Assembly (NCBI GenBank): GCA_937888925.1
Contig: CALARM010000686.1
Coordinates: forward strand, 1 to 9,821
Reading direction: 5' to 3'
Length of the DNA: 9,821 bases
Origin: an uncultured Synergistia bacterium
Lineage (GTDB): Bacteria; Eremiobacterota; SpSt-956; JAKJGF01
The position numbers were made by a program, and so were the translations under genes. Shown here in pieces: positions 6,014 to 9,821 of the stretch (the first letter of the stretch is position 1; every line of letters starts with the position of its first letter). The notes under the pieces are model-generated. The model did no database searches and was not told where the DNA came from. It saw nothing but the letters and a program-made list of their open reading frames with translations.

Positions 6014-6403
6014 TTATTTAGATGTTATTTTTTTGTTCTCCAGCCTTCTGAAATCCAGGCTTTTTGCTCCGAAATTAATAAGTAGTCCTGTTTTTAATTT
6101 AAAAGCCTCCAGGTAATTCAGAGCCTGTGCAAGATGCACTGGTTCTAATTTTATAAGGGCTTTTATTTCTATCAAAACTTTTTCTTCAACCAGAAAATCT
6201 ACTCTTCTGGTACTTACCTGTATTCCATCATAATATACAGGCATCTCCTGTTCTCTGACAAAGCTTAACCCCTGCTTTTGCATCTCTATGGCAAGACATC
6301 TTTGATAAATAACTTCCTGAAAACCATTACCCATAGCAGAATGCACTCTCATTGCAGAACCGATTATTTTATGTGTAACTTCATCCTGTATTTCTTTTTT
6401 CAT
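6014..6403 (-). CDS. GxxExxY family PD-(D/E)XK-like protein
   Basis: A 129-residue member of the GxxExxY family. The naming motif is G27-F-Q-E30-V-I-Y33 in MGNGFQEVIYQRCLAIEM. The core RVDFLVEEKVLIEIKA gives D69, E79 and K81, a D...E-x-K pattern typical of PD-(D/E)XK nucleases, followed by LAQALNYL and the conserved end GLLINFGAKSLDFRRL. It is probably a small nuclease-like protein; its biological role is not established. I use ATG 6403 because the upstream TTG at 6436 would overlap the preceding gene. No clear ribosome site precedes 6403, but the antitoxin-like gene stops 8 bases before it, so coupling is likely. It is full length. Truncated relatives lie immediately downstream and at 8336-8648. 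Confidence 0.85.
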   Translation of the reverse strand: MKKEIQDEVTHKIIGSAMRVHSAMGNGFQEVIYQRCLAIEMQKQGLSFVREQEMPVYYDGIQVSTRRVDFLVEEKVLIEIKALIKLEPVHLAQALNYLEAFKLKTGLLINFGAKSLDFRRLENKKITSK

Positions 6404-6411
6404 AAAGTTTA

Positions 6412-6606
6412 TCACATATATCCTGGATTGAGACAATCCTGGTCATACTTTCCCCACTTGCCGAATAAATTATGCTCTTTTTTCTCTTCTATATTATCCT
6501 CTAATTTCGGAAGGATAAAAACCAGAACAGGAGTGTTATCTTTAGCAGGAATAATCTGTAATAGTCTGACACAACCGTTTTCTATAATTCCCGGAATTAA
6601 TTGCAT
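6412..6606 (-). CDS. Small antitoxin-like protein (DUF104/AF2212-like guess)
   Basis: A 64-residue protein. Its first half, MQLIPGIIENGCVRLLQII, followed by a short beta-rich stretch (TPVLVFILP), resembles the swapped-hairpin DUF104/AF2212-type antitoxins (consensus-like IxGxxENGxxxLLExxxLPExxxVxVxI), which usually pair with VapC/PIN toxins. The second half is acidic with LFGKWGKYDQD; the last eight residues look unrelated. AAAGGGGG sits 8 bases before the ATG. No PIN toxin is encoded next to it; the following gene is GxxExxY, with an 8-base gap. It is either an orphan antitoxin or a transcriptional partner of the GxxExxY gene. The family call is tentative. Confidence 0.5.
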   Translation of the reverse strand: MQLIPGIIENGCVRLLQIIPAKDNTPVLVFILPKLEDNIEEKKEHNLFGKWGKYDQDCLNPGYM

Positions 6607-6641
6607 ATAAAAGCCCCCTTTAACAACTCAATTTTTTCGAT

Positions 6642-6656
6642 ATTCAGTCACTGAAT
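6642..6656. promoter_or_regulatory. 15-base perfect palindrome, possible operator
   Basis: ATTCAGT-C-ACTGAAT overlaps the stop of the 60-residue gene and lies 36-50 bases upstream of the antitoxin-like gene's ATG. Small antitoxins often bind such palindromes to control their own operon. No U-run follows on either strand, so it is not a good terminator. Confidence 0.35.
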
Positions 6657-6838
6657 TACCAGCTCTTTTCCTTTACCTGGCCGGCAACTTTTTTAACATA
6701 TTCGAGATAGTTTAATCCGGCATCCTCTGCTTCTTTAGCCAGGATCTTTCTTGCTATATGAACCTGTTGCAAAGCCGGATCTTCCGGGAATTCTTCTTTT
6801 ACTAATATTTCTGTTCTTTCCAGATCTTCTTCAGTCAT
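6656..6838 (-). CDS. Unknown 60-residue acidic helical protein
   Basis: I do not recognise a named family. The protein starts MTEEDLERTEILVKEEF, continues PEDPALQQVHIARKILAKEA and ends in YLEYVKKVAGQVKEKSW. It is charged, predicted to be helical, and has no Cys, signal peptide or membrane segment. TTAGGAGATGA lies 8-10 bases upstream of the ATG and serves as the ribosome site; that same DNA is the decayed start of a DUF5615 toxin gene. The next gene on the strand is the antitoxin-like gene, 49 bases on, so the two may share a transcript. Its size and company suggest a toxin-antitoxin component, which is only an inference from location. Confidence 0.6.
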   Translation of the reverse strand: MTEEDLERTEILVKEEFPEDPALQQVHIARKILAKEAEDAGLNYLEYVKKVAGQVKEKSW

Positions 6839-6864
6839 AAATTTTCATCTCCTAAAAATTTCAG
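6835..6864 (-). pseudogene. DUF5615 toxin N-terminal remnant (third copy)
   Basis: The minus-strand frame reads LKFLGDENL and then stop, matching MKFLGDENL at the start of the DUF5615 remnant at 7799-7897. Its GGAGATGAA codons (Gly-Asp-Glu) now lie where a Shine-Dalgarno for the 60-residue gene is needed, and its stop overlaps that gene's ATG. Upstream there is a GGGGATTGGGGGGGATTT run (6868-6886) like those at 5790-6010. Confidence 0.6.
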
Positions 6865-6893
6865 AAATCCCCCCCAATCCCCGTCAGACATTA

Positions 6894-7100
6894 CTACTCT
6901 CTACCAATTTTATCCACCAGTTCCATCAGCTTATCTTTACTCATTTTTTTTATCAACAGTTTTGTTATCTCATCTTCTCCAATCTGATTAATAACCTCAT
7001 CTTTATACTTACTTAATAACCCACCAAGAGGTTCACAAAAAAGAAGTTCCTTTAATCCTTCTTCATCACATCCGGCTTCAAAGGGATCTAATAGTTTCAT
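6894..7100 (-). CDS. Orphan C-terminal tail of the 296-residue nuclease-like protein
   Basis: A 68-residue protein, MKLLDPFEAGCDEEGLKELL to the end, nearly identical to residues 211-296 of the protein at 8690-9580 but lacking about 18 residues of its INQIGEDEI repeat. AAAGAGGTG precedes ATG 7100 at good spacing. Similarity to the long gene begins at this ribosome site and is lost upstream of it, so the module copied was ribosome site plus tail. It has no nuclease residues. It could be an antitoxin-like tail protein or a relic; the intact frame and ribosome site favour expression. Confidence 0.6.
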   Translation of the reverse strand: MKLLDPFEAGCDEEGLKELLFCEPLGGLLSKYKDEVINQIGEDEITKLLIKKMSKDKLMELVDKIGRE

Positions 7101-7207
7101 TAATAACACCTCTTTATTCTACAGGCTTTTCATTTTTTATTTTTGCTATACTTTTTCAGATTTTAAAAAATGTTGAACTTATGAAACCATCTATCATATT
7201 ACCTTTG

Positions 7208-7270
7208 TTAGATAAACAACTCGGACTTAACAATTGAATATAATAACTTTTCATCTCCTAAAAATTTCAA
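7208..7270 (-). pseudogene. DUF5615 toxin N-terminal remnant (second copy)
   Basis: TTG at 7270-7268 overlaps the stop of the DUF433 fragment (TTGA) and opens MKFLGDEKLLYSIVKSELFI, then stop. The first eight residues match the DUF5615 start, including the acidic PIN-type DE pair; the rest has diverged. About 80 residues of the normal protein are missing. Confidence 0.6.
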
Positions 7271-7335
7271 ACTGCAACACCTGCTTCTTCATCTGCAAGT
7301 AATGCTGCATAGTGTAAACAGGCTGTTATATTCAT
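7267..7335 (-). pseudogene. DUF433 C-terminal fragment
   Basis: The frame reads NITACLHYAALLADEEAGVAV and stops, matching the last 21 residues (DITGCLHYAVMLADEEAGVLV) of the intact DUF433 gene at 7894-8121. It is fused at its 5' side to the end of the coiled-coil gene, whose TAA overlaps the ATG here (TAATG). Confidence 0.75.
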
Positions 7336-7613
7336 TATCGTTTCGACCTGGTTTTTATCTTTGTATATTCCTCTGTCGCTTCACTGTAAGCATTTTCCAT
7401 AATTACAGCGACTTTTTTGTTGGCTCTTATACTTTTAGCAGTCAGGTCAAACATACCTGTTATTGTTTCGTTAAGTTTATCGAATTTATCATTTAAAGTA
7501 TGGAAACCTATTCTTGTTTCCTCCCGAAGAAAAGAAATATCACCTTCTAACTTCTTTTGACCTTCTTCAAGTCTTTTCTGACCTTCTTCAAGTCTTATTA
7601 TTCTATCTTCCAT
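7335..7613 (-). CDS. Small coiled-coil protein, function unknown
   Basis: A 92-residue protein with strong heptad character: MEDRIIRLEEGQKRLEEGQK, then KKLEGDISFLREETRIGF and LNDKFDKLNETITGMFDL. The heptad LEEGQKR/K is a short in-frame 21-base repeat near the start. The C-terminal third is basic (KTRSKR). It has no membrane segment or catalytic motif. AAAGGAG lies about 9 bases before the ATG. It ends exactly where a DUF433 fragment starts, so the 3' end may have been truncated by the same recombination. I know similar short coiled-coil proteins from many genomes, without a function. Confidence 0.6.
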   Translation of the reverse strand: MEDRIIRLEEGQKRLEEGQKKLEGDISFLREETRIGFHTLNDKFDKLNETITGMFDLTAKSIRANKKVAVIMENAYSEATEEYTKIKTRSKR

Positions 7614-7798
7614 AATGGCACGCTCCTTTATTCTATGGATATGACTTCAGATGCGGATTTTAAGATTTTCTTTTTTTTTAACTACCGTCTGAGTATATCC
7701 ATAATCTTCGCCTTTTTTATTTTTCTTCCGGCGTGGATATGTTATTTCTTCTTTTATTTCCAAATGATATATTATTAATGTCTTTTTATACGATATCC
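7614..7798. other. Non-coding gap with an imperfect inverted repeat
   Basis: I see no gene here. ATGGATATGACTTCAGA (7635-7651) is partly the reverse complement of 7687-7702 (GTCTGAGTATATCCAT), with a loop of about 35 bases. The frame following the DUF5615 remnant does not continue the family's usual sequence. Confidence 0.35.
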
Positions 7799-7897
7799 TT
7801 AAAGACCTGTTTTTCTTACACTGAGAACATCATGACCACAATATTTAAGGTAATCAATAATAGGATCAAATAAATTTTCATCTCCTAAAAATTTCAA
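7799..7897 (-). pseudogene. Truncated DUF5615 PIN-like toxin
   Basis: A TTG start at 7897 overlaps the DUF433 stop (TTGA). The 32-residue product MKFLGDENLFDPIIDYLKYC...GHDVLSVRKTGL matches the N-terminus of DUF5615 PIN-like proteins, with the catalytic-type D6 in GDEN and the GHDVLSVR motif. Normal members have roughly 100-120 residues; here a stop follows GL where the family usually continues with KGISD. The ending GGTCTTTAAGGATATCG looks like small indels in GLKGIS codons. It is very probably an inactivated toxin half of a DUF433-DUF5615 pair. Confidence 0.75.
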
Positions 7898-8121
7898 ACC
7901 AAAACACCTGCTTCTTCATCTGCAAGCATTACTGCATAGTGTAAACAGCCTGTTATATCATCGTCTGTAATATTTGGATATGCCTTTCTAATACCTTCCT
8001 TATTCTCACCGGCAGCCATAAGGCCTAATATCATATGGACAGGAATTCTGGTTCCTTTGATACAGGGTTTACCACTGCATATGGCAGGATCACATATTAT
8101 TCTTTCTAATAATCGTTCCAT
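7894..8121 (-). CDS. DUF433 family antitoxin-like protein
   Basis: A 75-residue intact DUF433 protein: DPAICSGKPCIKGTRIPV (residues 11-28), a helix with LMAAGENKEGIRKAYPNIT and the end LHYAVMLADEEAG. The family has a winged-helix-like fold and is generally encoded just before a DUF5615 PIN-like toxin, for which it is thought to be the antitoxin. Here the following DUF5615 frame is truncated. ATG 8121 is preferred: GAGGTGA lies 5-6 bases upstream; a GTG at 8130 would add three residues. Upstream are two TATAAT sequences on this strand (8156-8161 and 8164-8169) without a clear -35. It may survive as an orphan antitoxin that protects against intact relatives elsewhere. Confidence 0.85.
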   Translation of the reverse strand: MERLLERIICDPAICSGKPCIKGTRIPVHMILGLMAAGENKEGIRKAYPNITDDDITGCLHYAVMLADEEAGVLV

Positions 8122-8202
8122 AAATTTCACCTCACATTTTCACCTCTGTATTAATATTATATCATTATAAAAGGTCTTTATATAGATTGGTCATAAAAAT
8201 TT

Positions 8203-8258
8203 TCCTGCTACATCCTCTGGCACTCACGGCGAATTCTTCCAAAGAGATAGAGAAGGTG
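8203..8258 (+). repeat. Dispersed copy of scmC 3' end, second
   Basis: It matches 5723-5783 from TCCTGCTACATCC to AGAGAAGGTGC, with 5 bases missing around CACTC/ACGGCG and a TTCC change after GAATTC, so the frame is broken. It lies in an otherwise empty stretch (8131-8335), followed by imperfect AATCCTG words that lead into a broken GxxExxY gene. Confidence 0.75.
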
Positions 8259-8335
8259 CAAGAACACATTAGCCTGAAAACTGGATTTCATAATTTCTTA
8301 TCCTGGCAATCTCTCAAATCCTGTAAATCCTGGTC

Positions 8336-8648
8336 GGCTTTCAGGAAGTTATCTACCAGAGATGCCCTGCCATAGAAATGGCGGGAATGGGGACTCAATT
8401 TTATAAGAGAGCAGGAAATGCCTTTATATTACAAAGAAATTCAGGTAGGTACAGGAAGAGTGGATTTTTTGGTGGAAGAAAAAATACTCGTAGAACTAAA
8501 AGCCATTACCCATCTTGAAGAAGTACATCTGGCACAGGCACTGAATTATCTGGAAGCTTTTAAACTAAAAACAGGCCTGTTGATTAATTTTGGCGCCAAA
8601 AGCCTGCAATTTAAGAGATTAATAAATAAGAAAATAACAGAAAAATAA
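8336..8648 (+). pseudogene. GxxExxY gene, 5'-truncated and frameshifted
   Basis: From 8336 the frame GFQEVIYQRCPAIEM matches residues 27-41 of the intact gene. Between about 8380 and 8391 one frame change occurs, after which GLNFIREQEMPLYY and RVDFLVEEKILVELKA continue to NFGAKSLQFKRLINKKITEK and stop. The first 26 residues are replaced by AATCCTG repeats. The 3' part keeps the D...E-x-K motif in an open frame from ATG 8418, but without the GxxExxY motif. It is a paralogue of 6014-6403, in the opposite orientation. Confidence 0.8.
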
Positions 8649-8689
8649 CAATACTCCAGCAATATTTGATGATACAGATATTACACTAT

Positions 8690-8950
8690 CTACTCTCTAC
8701 TGATTTTATCCACCAGTTCCATCAGCTTATCTTTACCCATTTTCTTTATCAGCAGTTTTGCTATCTTATCTTCTCCCAGTTCCTTGATAATCTCATCTTC
8801 TCCAATCTGATTAATAATCTCCTCTTTACCAATCTGATTAATAACCTCCTCCTTATACTTACTTAATAAGCCACCAAGAGGTTCACCAAAAAGAAGTTCC
8901 TTTAATCCTTCTTCATCACATCCGGCCTCAAAGGGATCTAATAGTTTCAT
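8690..8950 (-). CDS. Candidate intragenic small ORF: tail of nuclease-like protein
   Basis: Within the long gene CAGGGAGGTG (8957-8966, minus strand) is followed after 8 bases by the in-frame ATG at 8950 (Met211). This is the best Shine-Dalgarno on this strand, better than that of the long gene itself. It would give an 86-residue tail protein, MKLLDPFEAGCDEEG to the end. The orphan copy at 6894-7100 starts at the same residue with a similar ribosome site. The parallel with intragenic Rpn antitoxins is inference. Confidence 0.5.
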   Translation of the reverse strand: MKLLDPFEAGCDEEGLKELLFGEPLGGLLSKYKEEVINQIGKEEIINQIGEDEIIKELGEDKIAKLLIKKMGKDKLMELVDKISRE

Positions 8951-9580
8951 TAATAACACCTCCCTGTATAATTCATTATATAGGTAAATCATCTCATCAT
9001 GATAATCCTTCGCTTCTTCAGGGTTCTCAAAAGATTTCTCTACCAATTTCCTTACATTTTCTTCATTATTACTGAATAAATGAAATGGATAATACTCTTT
9101 TATAAATGGTAAATCTACCAGATCCATTTCATAATATGGAAAACCTCCTGTTACTCCTCTATAAAATCCATCATCAACTTTCTCAAGTATTACTCCTGCC
9201 TCTATCAGGCTATTTCTATATTTTTCAGTAAAATGACTTGATACCGCCCACAGAGATATTTTTTTTCTCTCTTCTATTTTTTTATTTATTCCATACAATT
9301 TTCCATATACGTCCAGCTGATATAAATCACACCAGTCAAAACAATCAGTCTTAGATTTAAATTCTATTACATTTATATCATTAAAATATGAATAGGGTTT
9401 AGTCAATCCTGTGTAAACTATAGCCTGTTTCTTTATTACTATTATATCTATTCTCAAAGGCATTTTAGCTACTTCTTTTTGCATTTCTATTAGAAAGTTC
9501 CGTTTCGTACAGATCCTTTCTATTATCTGAGCAAAATAAGAATGCCACTGAATTTTTACTTCTTTAGGTATATGTTTCAT
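8690..9580 (-). CDS. PD-(D/E)XK nuclease-like protein with repeat tail
   Basis: A 296-residue protein. PLRIDIIVIKK (41-51) and NVIEFKSKTD (70-79) give D45, E73 and K75, the D...E-x-K core of a PD-(D/E)XK fold, so a nuclease is likely. The middle holds SLWAVSSHFTEKYRNSLIEAGV and FYRGVTGGFPYYEMDLVDLP. The C-terminus (from Met211) is acidic and ends in several I-x-Q-I/L-G-x-[ED]-E-I units and KKMGKDKLMELVDKISRE. I cannot name the family; the layout (nuclease core, variable repeat tail) resembles Rpn proteins. No Shine-Dalgarno precedes ATG 9580, and a TATAAT lies only about 6 bases upstream (9587-9592), so the message might be leaderless or the start may be elsewhere. It has a near-identical orphan tail at 6894-7100. 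Confidence 0.7.
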   Translation of the reverse strand: MKHIPKEVKIQWHSYFAQIIERICTKRNFLIEMQKEVAKMPLRIDIIVIKKQAIVYTGLTKPYSYFNDINVIEFKSKTDCFDWCDLYQLDVYGKLYGINKKIEERKKISLWAVSSHFTEKYRNSLIEAGVILEKVDDGFYRGVTGGFPYYEMDLVDLPFIKEYYPFHLFSNNEENVRKLVEKSFENPEEAKDYHDEMIYLYNELYREVLLMKLLDPFEAGCDEEGLKELLFGEPLGGLLSKYKEEVINQIGKEEIINQIGEDEIIKELGEDKIAKLLIKKMGKDKLMELVDKISRE

Positions 9581-9636
9581 AATTAAATTATATCATGGAG
9601 AGCAATAAATATCTATAGAATTGAAGGTGAGATTTT

Positions 9637-9695
9637 TTGTTACATCCTCCGGCACTCCCTCCACGGCGAATTCTTCCAAAGAGATAGAGAAGGTT
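9637..9695 (+). repeat. Dispersed copy of scmC 3' end, third
   Basis: It matches 5723-5783 through TACATCCTCC, CACTCCCTCCACGGCG and AAAGAGATAGAGAAGG. The frame starts as CYILRHSLHGEF and then shifts to FQRDREG because GAATTCTTCC replaces GAATTCTGG. It is followed by GTCTGAACCGGGATG and GGATT-type words, as at the scmC end. Confidence 0.75.
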
Positions 9696-9821
9696 GTCTG
9701 AACCGGGATGCGCAGGATTAAGAGATTACCAGGATTTTTAATAATTAATTACTGGTAGTAAAGAATTTTCTCTGTAACATTAATTTAATGTGAGGAAAGA
9801 CAGCTACAGAAATCCTGGCTC
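9696..9821. other. GGATT-type words, then featureless end of window
   Basis: CAGGATTAAGAGATTACCAGG and a following GGATTT word (about 9711-9737) belong to the same repeat class as 5790-6010. After 9740 I see nothing I can support. Confidence 0.5.

Larger units (their letters stand above)
5789..6070 (-). repeat. Three tandem ~85-100 base units: GxxExxY 3' ends plus GGATT repeats
   Basis: Read on the minus strand, each unit holds the end of a GxxExxY gene (RRLENKKI-like) and then a run of AATCC/CCCC words, seen on the plus strand as GGGATTTGGGGGGATTTT and variants. The words start near 5793, 5893 and 5980. The third unit contains the end of the intact gene at 6014-6403. There is no other gene in this interval. 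It looks like repeated partial duplication or recombination at one gene's 3' end. Confidence 0.75.

Noticed and set aside
6404..6436. TTG start extending the GxxExxY protein by 11 residues
   Set aside because: It would overlap the preceding gene, and the added residues do not resemble the family.
6278..6610. Plus-strand 110-residue frame opposite GxxExxY and the antitoxin-like gene
   Set aside because: It is the antisense of two well-supported genes and has no recognisable motif.
8187..8375. Plus-strand 62-residue frame across the scmC-end repeat
   Set aside because: It joins a degenerate repeat, GGATT-type words and a frameshifted GxxExxY part; no ribosome site and no coherent protein.
1..9821. 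tRNA, rRNA, riboswitch, insertion sequence with inverted ends, or classical terminator
   Set aside because: By eye I found no cloverleaf, ribosomal sequence, transposase with paired terminal repeats, or GC-rich hairpin followed by a T-run; a covariance-model search would be needed to exclude small RNAs.

Overview
The window looks like a low-GC, AGA- and ATA-rich bacterial chromosome with ordinary Shine-Dalgarno sequences, TAA/TGA stops and some TTG starts. It suggests an uncultured anaerobe, but no phylogenetic marker is present and I cannot place it. It combines one peptide-modification cassette with a crowd of small nuclease, toxin-antitoxin and repeat-associated genes, many of them broken or duplicated.

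Region 1 (1-1707, + strand) holds a full-length Rpn-type PD-(D/E)XK protein (552-1523) flanked by three short stand-alone copies of Rpn C-terminal tails (18-263, 285-548, 1528-1707). The tails carry Gly/Glu/Met-rich tandem repeats.

Region 2 (1721-5788, + strand) is the core of the window: a radical-SAM RiPP cassette. In order it has a truncated ScmF-like radical SAM gene (1721-2047), an intact ScmE-like radical SAM/SPASM gene (2086-3183), an intact ScmF-like radical SAM/SPASM gene (3297-4445), a 108-residue Cys-rich precursor candidate (4500-4826) and an HPr-kinase-like ScmC gene (4886-5788). The precursor has a short leader with a KYKKP start. It is followed by eight consecutive Cys-x3-Gly modules spaced 10-13 residues apart, and it ends in Ser. 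The set matches the SynChlorMet (Scm) cassette type as I remember it. The precursor is the most interesting object here: the two maturases probably act on its repeated Cys modules and the kinase-like protein may phosphorylate Ser or Thr. No PqqD-like recognition protein, protease or exporter is visible.

Region 3 (5789-8130, mainly - strand) is a module graveyard. It contains three tandem 3' ends of GxxExxY genes separated by GGATT-type repeats (one gene intact), an antitoxin-like small gene, an unknown 60-residue gene, an orphan nuclease tail, a coiled-coil protein, and an intact DUF433 gene with a decayed DUF5615 partner. Two further fragments of that same toxin-antitoxin pair are also present.

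Region 4 (8131-9821) has a frameshifted GxxExxY copy (+), a 296-residue PD-(D/E)XK-like protein (-) whose tail is the parent of the orphan tail in region 3, and two stray copies of the scmC 3' end.

Two themes recur. In both nuclease families a good Shine-Dalgarno plus ATG sits inside the full-length gene at exactly the point where the orphan tail copies begin, as expected for intragenic antitoxins of Rpn proteins. Truncated copies of scmF, scmC, DUF5615 and GxxExxY show repeated recombination at this locus.
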